Assembly (NCBI GenBank): GCA_964625855.1
Contig: CAZVFC010000016.1
Coordinates: 111,041-175,040, forward strand
From: JAPLUA01 sp964625855
Lineage (GTDB): Bacteria > Verrucomicrobiota > Verrucomicrobiia > Limisphaerales > UBA8199
Reading direction: 5' to 3'
DNA: 64,000 bases
Shown here: one piece after another, positions 22,945 through 31,910 of the stretch
Numbering within the stretch: position 1 is the first letter of the stretch
Layout of the letters: every line of letters starts with the position of its first letter
Translations under genes and position numbers: made by a program
The notes under the pieces: generated by a model
What the model was told of the DNA's origin: nothing
Seen by the model: only the letters and a program-made list of their open reading frames with translations
Database searches by the model: none

Positions 22945-25900
22945 TTACGGTCCCGGTTTCGCCCGGTAGAACCGCTGCGGCGCATTCGTGCTCGAATCGT
23001 CAACAAATTCCACCGCCCCGCTCACAATGTTCAAGTTCGTGAAGGTGGACCACGCGTTGAGATCAGTAGAGGTCTCGATCAGGTAATTCCCAGCCTCGCC
23101 GCTCAGCACGAATCGAATCCGGTTATCCGGCAGCGTGGTGATCAGGTCAAACTTCAGTGGTAACGGCACACTCACCGTCAGGACAGCATCGGCGCTCGTG
23201 ACGGTGCCGCCTGCGTTGGTCACCACTACGGAGTAATTGCCCGCATCATTGGTTTGCACGCCGCCCCGCGTATAATTACTGGCGGTCGCTCCGGCGATCG
23301 GGTCTCCACCCAGCCGCCATTGATAGCCGGGCGCGGGAACACCGCCGGCGGTGACAACGAAGGTCGCGTTCGAACCCGCCTTCACCGTCTGGCTCAGCGG
23401 CTGGTCGGTAATGTAAGGCGGCGCGTTGGACGTCAATCGCTCCACCCGCACGTTGTCAAAGACGCCGAAGCTCAGGTTGGTGTTGTCCGAGAGTGAAGCA
23501 AAGGAATCCCAGTACCCGATGGATATGTTGCTTCCCGGCAATGCTGCGCCACTGACCGTCGCAATGCGCAGGCCGTCAATTGACCAGTCCACGGTGGTCC
23601 CCTGCTTGGTAATGGTAACTTCACGCCAGGCGAATCCGATGGTGCCCACTTCGAGGGTGCCGGTTTGGGACTGAACCGCCGGAGCGGCTTGCCCGCCAGG
23701 GAATGCCGAAGCGTAATAAGAGTTCAAGTTGCCACGTGCGTTGGAGGCTGTACCCGCAGCGTAAACACCGGTAGCCACGCCTTGAACCGTCGTCCCGCTG
23801 AAAGCGCAGAAATCCGCGATGGCCCCTGTATCCGATGCCTGGCCTTCGCCGTCCACGGCGAACCAGGTGCCGTCCGCGGTGCTGCCGGCGCCCGTCCAGA
23901 GCACGCTGGTTCCGGCGGTGCCGACCCCTGCGGTGCCGTGCTGGGTGGACCCGGTTCCGCCGGCAGGAAACGGACCGTTCGCGTTCAGCCACAGGTTGAA
24001 ACGCAGGCGGTAATCCCCCGAGAAACTCTGCCCGTTCGGAGAAAGGCTCAGCGCCGCCACAACGCCGTTGACCATGTTGGCCTCGCACTTGAGACCGCGC
24101 GTCGTGCCGGCCGAACCCGGGGCCGACGGGATGCCCAGGGCCGCGTAATTCCAGTTGAAGGTCACCCGCGTATCGGTCGAAGACCGATTCAGTCTCCAGT
24201 TGGCCGACGAGTTTACATCAAAGTTGTCCGAGAACAACACGGCCGGATACAGATAGACGACCAGCGTGGCGACCTGGCTCGTGGCCATGCCAAAAGCATT
24301 CGAGACGACGACCTGGTAATTGCCAGAATGCGACGGCTGGGCCGAGTACCTGGCCAATGCGCTCGTGGTCGCGCCGGCAATATCTGCGCCATTAAAGCGC
24401 CATTGGTAGCGCAACGGCTCAGTGCCGGCGGCTGTGACCGTGAAGGTGGCGTTCGAGCCCTGGTAAGCGGTGATGCTCGCGGGGTGAGCGATGATCGAGG
24501 CCGGAACATTGGTGGCCAGCGGCAGCATCAGAAACGTCAGGATATCCGACATATACTGATTTCGCCGGGTACTGCTGGTGATGGTCTCGAAGGGGAACCC
24601 GAAGAACACCACCCGGCCCCCGCCGGCTGAACCGTCATATTGCACCGCCGCCGCCGTGCCGCCCGAGTAATTCAGCGCTGCCGCAGTCCCGGGTCCGTAA
24701 GCCCCGACCACATCCGGGCTTTGCACCCAGTAGATGCCGCCCGAGCCATTATCAATCGTCGAACTGGACCGGCTCGCAAATATGCCGCCCGCCGCCGAGA
24801 CAGCCGTATAAATGCCGGAGCTGTCGTTGGCGAACGCCACGTGAAGCTGCGTGTGCAGGAAGGTCCGATCGGCCGTGGTCGGTCCCGAGGCGCGGTCCAG
24901 GTCATAGGCAATGTTGGCTCCCGAAGCGAACAACCTTCCCCCGCTCGCCAGATACGCGCTGATCTTGGTTTGCTCCGCCGCGCTGAAAGTCTCCTGGGCC
25001 ACCGTCTCGTTGCCGCATGCCCAGATCACGATCGCGTAGTTCGACAGTTGAACGAGGTTCCCGGTAACCGCCTCGTTTTGGCAGGAATCAAAGGCCATGC
25101 CGTAAGCGCTGATTGCCTTCCCATGCGCCACGATGTAATCGAACGCATTGACCCGGCGCGGCCAGACCCGCTCGATCGCGCCGCTGCCGTCCGGGGCCCC
25201 ATAGTTCTCGACCCCAACGTTCATGCGCAAATTCGTGGTGCGATCAAACCGGTCAAACGCGTTTACCACCAACACCCGGGGCGCCTCAGCCGTGGCCGGA
25301 GTTCGGCAGCCCACCACTTCGGAGGGCAAGGACTCGCCGCCGGCGTTCGCCGCGGTGATTCGGAAGTAGTGATCCGTTCCGGCGGCGAGGCCTGACACGG
25401 TATAGCTCGTGGCGTTGCCGACCGAGATGGGATTGCCGAAGCCATAACCGTTCGTGGAGCGATAAATGACATAGTTGGTAGGGGACTGGCTGCCGCCCAC
25501 GATCGGCGGGGCTGCCCATTGCAGCGTAATGTCGCCGTCCGCAGACCCGAGCGCGCGCGGGTTCGTCGGCGGTTCCGGCAGGAACGCCAGCGGTCCCGAG
25601 CCATAGGTGTTCATGTACTTAACGACCCCGTGCATCGCCGCCTTGCCTACCGCAGCCCGGGCTTTCGCATCCTTCAGCAGCGCGACATCCGTGGCGTCGT
25701 CGTGGAACGCCACCTCGATAATCGTCGCCGGCATCTCGTAGTTGAACAGGCTGCCGTCAATTTCCGAGTAACCTCCGGAGTAGGTTACCGTGGTGCGGTT
25801 GTACCAGGGAAACTCCAGCGGCGGCGACCCCAGGGCCACGAGATCGTTGTTGACCTCCGCCCCGCAGATCTGGGCCAGGGCCGCCTGGTTGGTGGTCGGA

Positions 25901-27021
25901 TCACCCGTAATCAGGCCAACCGTCCCTCGCCCCCCGCCCGCGTTCGAGTGAAAGCTGATATGGATGCGGTCATGCACGCTGCCGGAGCCTTCCCGGTTCA
26001 TCTCCGCCGAGATCTGGGGCGGGGTGGACCAACTATCACGCTGATCGTCAGATCCTGAATCGTAAATCGAAGTCGGCATTCCCACCCCTAAGCCCTTCTG
26101 CACCCAGTACCGGCAGTTCTCCTCCTCCCGGGGGTAATCAGAAACGCCGCCCCCGCGGTCAATATCGCCCATCCCGTTCCCGAACCGAATCGCATCTGCG
26201 ATGACCACACTCCCGGTCCCGGTGCTCCGCAGGTTGCTAATAATGACCGCACCCAGCGCCGGATTGGAGCCGGCATTGAAGTAGTATTCCCCGAGGTAAA
26301 CCCAGCCGTTGCCCACGCGATGATGCGGAATCCGCACTTGCGATTCACCTCCGGTGTGCACAATGCGATACAACTGGTCGCCGCGATTGCCCCCGTGCGA
26401 CGCCCAGCAATACACCGGGTAATAGCCCGCCGCCGGGATGCTGGGGGTGTAGGTCGCCGTGGCCGTCTCGGTGTCTGTCAGATTGGCAAACCGGTACGGC
26501 ACGTCGCCGGCCGTGCCATAGAAATAGCTGGTGGCGGTGCTGTCGGTCCAGGAACCGGCGTAGCTTACCGCGGCGTCATCATTGTCAATCACCACTTCAT
26601 TATTCTGGTAACCCAACGGCCGACAGGGAATCACCACTGCTCCCGCGTTGAAACAATAGGTGGCGAACATGTTTAACTGGTCAATGTTCCCGTAATCCTC
26701 GTTCATCTCGAGCAGCACGGGACGGAGCAGGGTCCAGCCCGACAAATACGTCCACCCGTGCCCGCAGTTCATGAAAACCAGTTTACCCGAAAGCGCGCCG
26801 GCCGGCTGCCCGGCCGCCGGTGCAATCGGGCCGTAGGCCGGTCGCGCTATGTGTGTTCCCGGGTCTTTGGGGGGAATATCAATACTCGACCAGTCAGGAG
26901 AAGGCGGCAAGCGGGGTATCAGCGATTCATCCACCAGCCGGTCTTCCATACCGGCCAGAACACTGCACGCGATGAAGATGAAGGAAGAGGGAAGAAACCA
27001 TCGAAACATACGGCAAGACAT
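22945..27021 (-). CDS. Large secreted Amidase_3-like protein with golvesin-type insert, FN3, LamG-like and Ig-like domains
   Basis: 1358 aa, paralogue of the protein at 1106-3874. Signal peptide near FLPSSFIFIACSVLAG; the ATG at 27021 has an AGGA just upstream. The same broken amidase core is present: VFMNCGHGWTYLSG, LEMNEDYGNIDQ, HISFHSNAGG and ATIIEVAFHDDATD, with the golvesin-type domain (TGGESQVRIPHHRVG, GSVVIADAIRFGNG) inserted. Then FN3, the RVLVVNAFDRFDRTTN domain, an Ig-like domain (YQGSNATFTVTAAG), a concanavalin/LamG-like domain (SAPGSAGTTRGLKCEANMV), a second Ig-like domain (KAGSNATFVVTAGG) and a C-terminal module ending RFYRAKPGP. Probably a peptidoglycan- or polysaccharide-binding exported hydrolase; substrate unproven. 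Confidence 0.85.
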   Translation of the reverse strand: MSCRMFRWFLPSSFIFIACSVLAGMEDRLVDESLIPRLPPSPDWSSIDIPPKDPGTHIARPAYGPIAPAAGQPAGALSGKLVFMNCGHGWTYLSGWTLLRPVLLEMNEDYGNIDQLNMFATYCFNAGAVVIPCRPLGYQNNEVVIDNDDAAVSYAGSWTDSTATSYFYGTAGDVPYRFANLTDTETATATYTPSIPAAGYYPVYCWASHGGNRGDQLYRIVHTGGESQVRIPHHRVGNGWVYLGEYYFNAGSNPALGAVIISNLRSTGTGSVVIADAIRFGNGMGDIDRGGGVSDYPREEENCRYWVQKGLGVGMPTSIYDSGSDDQRDSWSTPPQISAEMNREGSGSVHDRIHISFHSNAGGGRGTVGLITGDPTTNQAALAQICGAEVNNDLVALGSPPLEFPWYNRTTVTYSGGYSEIDGSLFNYEMPATIIEVAFHDDATDVALLKDAKARAAVGKAAMHGVVKYMNTYGSGPLAFLPEPPTNPRALGSADGDITLQWAAPPIVGGSQSPTNYVIYRSTNGYGFGNPISVGNATSYTVSGLAAGTDHYFRITAANAGGESLPSEVVGCRTPATAEAPRVLVVNAFDRFDRTTNLRMNVGVENYGAPDGSGAIERVWPRRVNAFDYIVAHGKAISAYGMAFDSCQNEAVTGNLVQLSNYAIVIWACGNETVAQETFSAAEQTKISAYLASGGRLFASGANIAYDLDRASGPTTADRTFLHTQLHVAFANDSSGIYTAVSAAGGIFASRSSSTIDNGSGGIYWVQSPDVVGAYGPGTAAALNYSGGTAAAVQYDGSAGGGRVVFFGFPFETITSSTRRNQYMSDILTFLMLPLATNVPASIIAHPASITAYQGSNATFTVTAAGTEPLRYQWRFNGADIAGATTSALARYSAQPSHSGNYQVVVSNAFGMATSQVATLVVYLYPAVLFSDNFDVNSSANWRLNRSSTDTRVTFNWNYAALGIPSAPGSAGTTRGLKCEANMVNGVVAALSLSPNGQSFSGDYRLRFNLWLNANGPFPAGGTGSTQHGTAGVGTAGTSVLWTGAGSTADGTWFAVDGEGQASDTGAIADFCAFSGTTVQGVATGVYAAGTASNARGNLNSYYASAFPGGQAAPAVQSQTGTLEVGTIGFAWREVTITKQGTTVDWSIDGLRIATVSGAALPGSNISIGYWDSFASLSDNTNLSFGVFDNVRVERLTSNAPPYITDQPLSQTVKAGSNATFVVTAGGVPAPGYQWRLGGDPIAGATASNYTRGGVQTNDAGNYSVVVTNAGGTVTSADAVLTVSVPLPLKFDLITTLPDNRIRFVLSGEAGNYLIETSTDLNAWSTFTNLNIVSGAVEFVDDSSTNAPQRFYRAKPGP

Positions 27022-27420
27022 TATCCTACTCTAGCCACTCCCATCAGGATTTCAATGTTCAAAACCCATTGAATGCCTGCCAGGGCGCATCTGACACCGC
27101 CACAGACCGTGCGGTAGCCAGTGCCTAGACACCGCCAAGACAGTACCTGGCTTAATAGAAATTCTATTAAGCCAGGTACTGTCTTGGCGGTGTCTAGGCA
27201 CTGGCCAGGCACTCCTCCGGGACCCGTCGGGTGCGCAGACCAACCGAGGTGGGGTGGGGGAGCCCGACTCGACGCTCACGGGATTGCGTGCTCATCTGCA
27301 AGTGCCTAAGCCCTAGTGATTTACGCCTTAACTGAGCGCCATTCGTCCCAAGCCTCACCCCAAGAGACGGAATTTGCCTGAAACAAAACACCGCGCTCCC
27401 GGGTATTGCTATCAGACGAT
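27022..27420. other. Intergenic region with a perfect palindrome
   Basis: 399 bp between divergent genes. It holds the 89-bp palindrome at 27117-27205. Small reading frames cover the palindrome on both strands but mirror each other and are not credible genes. No promoter could be assigned. Confidence 0.6.
27117..27205. repeat. Perfect 89-bp palindrome (44-bp arms, 1-nt centre)
   Basis: Bases 27117-27160 are the exact reverse complement of 27162-27205 around a single A at 27161; the centre reads TTAATAGAAATTCTATTAA. The outer end GCCAGTGCCTAG is partly repeated after the right arm (GGCCAGGCACT). No transposase is encoded. It could be a miniature inverted-repeat element, a strong hairpin, or a fold-back artefact of library preparation. 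Confidence 0.9.
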
Positions 27421-27672
27421 ATGAATAGGATTTCAATAAACGCGGAAGCCCGGGGGGCCGTGGTTGGAGCGAGAATGGCCCCGCGGAAGCATCCCAGCCG
27501 GAAACGCGTGTTGCGGATGTCCGCGCGGCCGGATCCCGGCAGCGGCAAGATGTTGCCTGGATTGCTGGTGCTGGCCGGCGCGGCGGGCATCGGGTATTTC
27601 CTCCTGTGCCTCGTGGAATTGGTTGAAAACTGCGCGCTGTTCGGCTCCGAGGTGGCGCGGCTGGTCCCTTGA
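27421..27672 (+). CDS. Small hypothetical membrane protein
   Basis: 83 aa from ATG 27421, or 65 aa from ATG 27475. A basic N-terminal part (RKHPSRKRVLR) is followed by one hydrophobic segment (LPGLLVLAGAAGIGYFLLCL) and a short acidic end (VELVENCALFGSEVARLVP). No family recognised. It precedes the sigma factor gene by 103 bp on the same strand and might be its cotranscribed membrane partner, but this is inference from position only. Confidence 0.45.
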   Translation: MNRISINAEARGAVVGARMAPRKHPSRKRVLRMSARPDPGSGKMLPGLLVLAGAAGIGYFLLCLVELVENCALFGSEVARLVP

Positions 27673-27775
27673 CCCGTATGCGCGCGCCGCTTTCCACAGT
27701 TATTGTTTATGCAAGAGCTTTGCCTTCAACGGCCATTCGGGTCTAGACTAATCCCCGGACCCGTGCGGACCAGCA

Positions 27776-28360
27776 ATGTCAGACGCACAACAGTTCGAGG
27801 CCTTCATGCTCCAGTACCAGAACATGGTATATAGCACCGCCATGCGTTTGCTCGCCAACCCAACTGAAGCCGAAGATGTCGCCCAGGAGGTCTTCTTGAG
27901 AGCCTACGAACACTTCAGCAACCTGGAGCAAAGCCCCACCGCCGGCGGATGGCTCAAAACGGTCACGACCAACCTCAGCCTGAATCACCTCTCACGCTAC
28001 CGCTCGCGCTGGAGCTTCTTCTCGGAGTTGTTCGCCGGGGGCGGCGGCGAGGACGAGGCCGAACCGCTCGAGTTCGCCGCGCCCGACAATCTCGCCGAGG
28101 AGTTGGAGCGGGCGGATCGGCAGCGGTTGGTCGAGCAAGCTCTGCACCAGCTCCCGGCCGCGCAACGCGTGCCGCTTGTGCTCTACCACCTGGAAGGACT
28201 GCGCTACGAGGAAATCGCCGCGAAGCTCAAGGTGTCGCTCGGCAAGGTGAAGACCGATATCTTCCGCGGGCGCGAGGCGTTGCGCAGGCGGTTGCGAGGC
28301 CAGCTCGACGAAGCGGGCTGCGCCTGCGGCCGGAACGTCCATACGCAACCGGAAGGTTAA
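27776..28360 (+). CDS. ECF-type RNA polymerase sigma factor
   Basis: 194 aa. Region 2: YQNMVYSTAMRLLANPTEAE followed by DVAQEVFLRAYEHF; region 4: LPAAQRVPLVLYHLEGLRYE followed by EIAAKLKVSLGKVKTDIFRGRE. A Gly/Glu-rich spacer (GGGGEDEAE) lies between. A short Cys-containing tail (CACGRN) follows region 4. Four nt separate it from a small membrane protein that looks like an anti-sigma factor, so the pair probably forms a signal-release unit controlling itself and the downstream membrane protein (inference). Confidence 0.93.
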   Translation: MSDAQQFEAFMLQYQNMVYSTAMRLLANPTEAEDVAQEVFLRAYEHFSNLEQSPTAGGWLKTVTTNLSLNHLSRYRSRWSFFSELFAGGGGEDEAEPLEFAAPDNLAEELERADRQRLVEQALHQLPAAQRVPLVLYHLEGLRYEEIAAKLKVSLGKVKTDIFRGREALRRRLRGQLDEAGCACGRNVHTQPEG

Positions 28361-28364
28361 AGCC

Positions 28365-28829
28365 ATGGACTCCCGATACGAACAGAGGCTGGAGGCGGAG
28401 ATTGACCGGGCGATGAAGAGCCTGCCGGAGGTACAGGCGCCCTCGACGCTCATTCCACAGGTCAGCGCTGCCATCGCACAGCGCCGGAGTTCGCCGTGGC
28501 GCCGGCAACCGTGGCACGCCTGGCCGGTCCCCATGCGCGCGGCTGCGTTGGTAATCCTGGCTGTTTTCTTTGCCTCGCTTTGTCTCGGCGTCTCGAGGCT
28601 TCCCGACACCCAGAGCTATTTGGCAGCCACCCGCCCGGCGGCGGACTGGTTCTCCGGACTTACGACACTCTGGAACGCTCTGAATGCGCTGCTCGGCGCG
28701 CTGGCACAGGCCGTCCTCCAGTTGCACCGCGGAATCCTGCTCGGCTGCCTCACGGCGGTGGCGCTGGCATGGGCGATGTGTCTGGGGCTGGGCACGGTGT
28801 GCCTGCGCCTTGTGCTCGCGCGCCGATAA
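28365..28829 (+). CDS. Probable anti-sigma factor, membrane protein
   Basis: 154 aa. A cytoplasmic N-terminal helix region of about 60 residues (LPEVQAPSTLIPQVSAAIAQ) is followed by two hydrophobic segments, about 66-85 (AALVILAVFFASLCLGV) and 125-147 (GILLGCLTAVALAWAMCLGL). This layout, and the position 4 nt after an ECF sigma gene and 12 nt before the next gene, fits a membrane-anchored anti-sigma factor. No zinc-binding HxxxCxxC motif is present, so it would not be of the ZAS type. Assignment is from context. Confidence 0.6.
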   Translation: MDSRYEQRLEAEIDRAMKSLPEVQAPSTLIPQVSAAIAQRRSSPWRRQPWHAWPVPMRAAALVILAVFFASLCLGVSRLPDTQSYLAATRPAADWFSGLTTLWNALNALLGALAQAVLQLHRGILLGCLTAVALAWAMCLGLGTVCLRLVLARR

Positions 28830-28841
28830 CCAATTGAATCT

Positions 28842-30407
28842 ATGAAACAACCTAAACGAATTCAGTTAGCTCTGCTGGCGTTAGCCGGCGGAATTTGGTT
28901 TCACTCTGCGCTTCTCGCGCAAGAGCCGGTGCCGGCGGAAGAAATCCCCCCGGCCGCTTCGCCGACTGTCGGCACCAATGAGATCCTGGCCCAGGATCGG
29001 CCTTCGCAGGATCTGGACCGCGGGCCGCTCGTGTCTATCGGCCACGATGTCGAACTGAAGGCGGGCGAGTCCGCCGAGTGCGTGGTCGTGATCTTCGGGT
29101 CGGCGAAAGTCCATGGCAAAGTAGGCGATGCCGTGGCGATCCTGGGCGATCTGGATATCACCGGGGAAGTCCGCGATGCCGCCGTGGTCGTTCTGGGTGA
29201 TCTGCGAGTCGCTCCAGGCGCCAGAATCCGCGGGGAAGCCGTGGCGGTCGGGGGCAAGGTGGATGCCGCTTCGACTGCGAGCATTCGGGGGCAGCCGGTG
29301 ACAGTGGATTTTCCCGCTTGGCTGAAGACATGGTTTGTGCAGTGTGTGCTCAAGCTGCGTCCGCTCTCACTGCAGGTCGGCTGGGTCTGGGCGGTGGCCG
29401 GCGCTGTCTTCCTGTTCTACCTTCTTATCGCGGTCGTGTTCCCGAGGCCCATCGAGGTCTGCGTGAACGAGTTGACCCGGCGTCCAACCACTACCTTCCT
29501 GATGGGGTTCGTGGCATTACTGGTGGTGCCAGTGGTTGTCTTCATTCTCATGTGTACCGGCATCGGGTTGGTGGTGGTGCCCTTCATCGTGGCCGCACTG
29601 GTGCTGGGCGCGGCGGTGGGCAAAGTCGGTGTTCTGGAATGGCTTGGGTTTAGAGTAGGCCGCCGGTCCGGCTCTCAAGGCTTGCAGAACGGCCTGGTAG
29701 CTCTCGTCATCGGCGCCGTTATCATCACTTTGCTCTACCTGGTGCCGGTCCTGGGGTTGCTCACGCTTGCCATTATCAGCGTCTGGGGGTTGGGTGTCGC
29801 CGTGACGGCGGCATTTGGCAGCCTGAGAAAGGAACTTCCCTCGAAAGCCTCCAGTCCACCGCCGGGCGCGTTCGTGCCACCCCCGACCGGGGTGGAAGCC
29901 GTGCCGGGGAGGGAGACGGAGACGCCCGGGCCGGCAGGCTCCGGGGCGAATTGGAGCGGAGCAGGGGGACCTGCGTGCGCCGCCGCCGCATCGCCCGCGC
30001 CCCCGTCGCATCTGCCGGAAGCCCTGTCTCATCCCCGAGCCGGCTTTTGGGAACGGATGGGCGCCGGTTTCCTCGACATCGTTCTGGTGAGTATCCTCGG
30101 GAGCATTGTCAACGTGGCGCCGCTCGCATTGCTCTTCGCTCTGGCCTATTTCACCGGCATGTGGGCATGGAAGGGGACGACGATTGGCGGGATTGTCCTG
30201 GGCCTCAAGGTCGTGCGGATGGACTCACAGCCGGTGACATTCACGATCGCCCTGGTCCGCGCTCTGGCCGCGGCGTTTTCCATCGTCGTATTGTTCCTCG
30301 GGTTCCTATGGATCGCCTGGGACACTGAGGCGCAGGGTTGGCATGACAAGATCGCCGGGACGGTGGTCCTCAAGCTGCCGCGCGGGACACCACTGGTTTG
30401 CCTTTGA
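28842..30407 (+). CDS. Exported bactofilin-like beta-repeat protein with RDD membrane domain
   Basis: 521 aa. A signal peptide is followed by a short beta-helical repeat region (about 60-155) with the pattern GKVGDAVAILGDLDITGEV and VVVLGDLRVAPGARI, as in polymer-forming bactofilin-type domains. Four membrane segments come next (about 180-320), a Pro/Ala-rich loop, then an RDD-type domain (RAGFWERMGAGFLDIVLVSI ... GTTIGGIVLGLKVVRMD ... RALAAAFSIV ... WHDKIAGTVVL). RDD domains occur in transport or unknown membrane proteins. Third gene of the ECF/anti-sigma unit; a role in envelope sensing is inference. Confidence 0.8.
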   Translation: MKQPKRIQLALLALAGGIWFHSALLAQEPVPAEEIPPAASPTVGTNEILAQDRPSQDLDRGPLVSIGHDVELKAGESAECVVVIFGSAKVHGKVGDAVAILGDLDITGEVRDAAVVVLGDLRVAPGARIRGEAVAVGGKVDAASTASIRGQPVTVDFPAWLKTWFVQCVLKLRPLSLQVGWVWAVAGAVFLFYLLIAVVFPRPIEVCVNELTRRPTTTFLMGFVALLVVPVVVFILMCTGIGLVVVPFIVAALVLGAAVGKVGVLEWLGFRVGRRSGSQGLQNGLVALVIGAVIITLLYLVPVLGLLTLAIISVWGLGVAVTAAFGSLRKELPSKASSPPPGAFVPPPTGVEAVPGRETETPGPAGSGANWSGAGGPACAAAASPAPPSHLPEALSHPRAGFWERMGAGFLDIVLVSILGSIVNVAPLALLFALAYFTGMWAWKGTTIGGIVLGLKVVRMDSQPVTFTIALVRALAAAFSIVVLFLGFLWIAWDTEAQGWHDKIAGTVVLKLPRGTPLVCL

Positions 30408-30529
30408 ACGCTCAGAACACCACAGAATCGTATCCGCGCCCGCCGGTTCGCCACGCTGCGAAGTCTCGTGCCACCTCGATTGCTCGCCGGATATAGACCC
30501 ACGGCACAGTCTGATGGCTTTCGACCAAT

Positions 30530-30835
30530 TCAGCGACTGAACCGGAAATTGCCCGCGCAGGAAACCGTGTCTTGCCTCCTCCGTCGGCTTCCTCGGGCAT
30601 ACGCCCTCAGCCAGCGGGGCTGGTCCTGCTTGCGCCACTTCCGAAATACAGGCATCCCCGTTTCGCGATTCACGCAATCCCATCTCAAGGCGACCTCCGC
30701 GTCCGGCAATTGCTTTCGCGCGGCAAACCGTGCCGCCGCCGCTACGCTGGCAAACTCCACCGGTTCGTTTGGAAACGCCCCTATTCGGTTCGAGGGCCGA
30801 TAATAGTGACCCTTCGTCTTGAGGAAGACTCTCAT
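30530..30835 (-). CDS. Small hypothetical protein related to the N-terminal module at 8059
   Basis: 101 aa from ATG 30835 (MRVFLKTKGHYYRPSNRIGA). Residues 1-55 share the pattern of the protein at 8059-8730: short beta start, Tyr-Arg, an aromatic or small turn followed by NEP, an Ala-rich helix and L..A.V. The last 35 residues are Arg-rich and look less like protein. Two other frames in the same stretch are also open, so the gene may be damaged at its 3' end. No function known. Confidence 0.4.
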   Translation of the reverse strand: MRVFLKTKGHYYRPSNRIGAFPNEPVEFASVAAAARFAARKQLPDAEVALRWDCVNRETGMPVFRKWRKQDQPRWLRAYARGSRRRRQDTVSCAGNFRFSR

Positions 30836-30907
30836 GGCGCCCCAATTTAGATCAGGACCGGGCGCACGCTACTGGGGTGTTCACCCCATACGGCAGAGCC
30901 TGCTGGA

Positions 30908-31894
30908 TTACTTGGTTTCCCGGCGAGCCAGGACGGCGCCGCCGGTGATCCCGGCGCTGTCCCCAAGCTTGGAGGCCACAATCTCGACACCTTTCATGGT
31001 GCCGGGCATGGCGTAGTCCTGCGCGGTCTCCACGATGACACTCATCATCTCGTCAGCGAGGGCTTCGATGACGCCGCCACCGACCACGACGACTTCCGGA
31101 CCGAGGATGTTCACCAGGTTGGCGACGCCGATCCCGATGTATTCAGCCGCACCCTCCACGATCTTCTCGACGAACTTGTCGCCACGACGGATCGCCTTGC
31201 GGAGGTCGCCGCTGCGAAGGTCTTCCAGGTCATCGCCAAGCATGTCGGTCAGCAGCGTCTTCTCGCCGTCTTTGACCCCGGCTTTGATCTGCTGGAAAAT
31301 GGCCGTGCGGCTGGCCAGCGCTTCGAAACAGCCCTTGTTGCCGCAGCCGCATTTGGGGCCGCTCACCTCCAGGACCATGTGGCCAATCTCGCCGGCGGTG
31401 TGGTTGAAGCCGCTGTAGAGATCGCCGTTGATGATGACCCCGCCGCCAATGCCCGTGCCGACGAAGATGCCGACGAGGCTCTTGGGCTTGGCTTTGAGTT
31501 CGGCCACATGGACGCCCAGGGCGGCGATGTTGCAGTCGTTCTCGACGAAGACGGGGACGCCCAGTTGCTTTTCCAGCGCCTTCTTCAGCGCCACGTCTTT
31601 CCAGCCCTCCATGTTGGGCGCGAAGATGACGGTGCCGGCGGCGAAGTCCACGGCGCCGGGAGCGCCGATGCCGACGCCGGCCACCTGCTTAAGGCTCAGG
31701 TCGGATTCATCCACGGCATCCTGGACGCACCGGGCGACGCGTTCGATCACGGCATCCACGCCGCGCTGCGACTTGGTGCTGAGCTTGGCGCTGCCGATGC
31801 ATTCCTGGGGATTCTTGAAAACGCCCGCGAGGATCTTGGTCCCGCCGAGGTCAACGCCGACGAGGTATTCCGCCTTGCTACTGGTTTCAGCCAT
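30908..31894 (-). CDS. ROK-family sugar kinase (glucokinase-like)
   Basis: 328 aa, cytoplasmic. ROK features: ATP-binding VGVDLGGTKILAGVF near residue 12, the catalytic VENDCNIAALG near residue 137, and the zinc motif CGCGNKGCFEALAS near residue 195. VGTGIGGGVIINGDLY and EIGHMVLE are also typical. It probably phosphorylates glucose or a related hexose and feeds glycolysis; a repressor role is unlikely because there is no N-terminal helix-turn-helix. Last gene of a minus-strand group behind two thymidylate-kinase-like genes, 16 bp after the second. Confidence 0.93.
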   Translation of the reverse strand: MAETSSKAEYLVGVDLGGTKILAGVFKNPQECIGSAKLSTKSQRGVDAVIERVARCVQDAVDESDLSLKQVAGVGIGAPGAVDFAAGTVIFAPNMEGWKDVALKKALEKQLGVPVFVENDCNIAALGVHVAELKAKPKSLVGIFVGTGIGGGVIINGDLYSGFNHTAGEIGHMVLEVSGPKCGCGNKGCFEALASRTAIFQQIKAGVKDGEKTLLTDMLGDDLEDLRSGDLRKAIRRGDKFVEKIVEGAAEYIGIGVANLVNILGPEVVVVGGGVIEALADEMMSVIVETAQDYAMPGTMKGVEIVASKLGDSAGITGGAVLARRETK

Positions 31895-31910
31895 AGAGTG
31901 GGTGGGTTTC

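Noticed and set aside
27021..27309. Small genes covering the perfect palindrome
   Set aside because: The peptides on the two strands mirror each other because of the palindrome; no independent coding signal.
30306..30845. 179-residue minus-strand frame overlapping the RDD protein end
   Set aside because: No recognisable protein character; the shorter frame at 30530-30835 in the same region is more protein-like.
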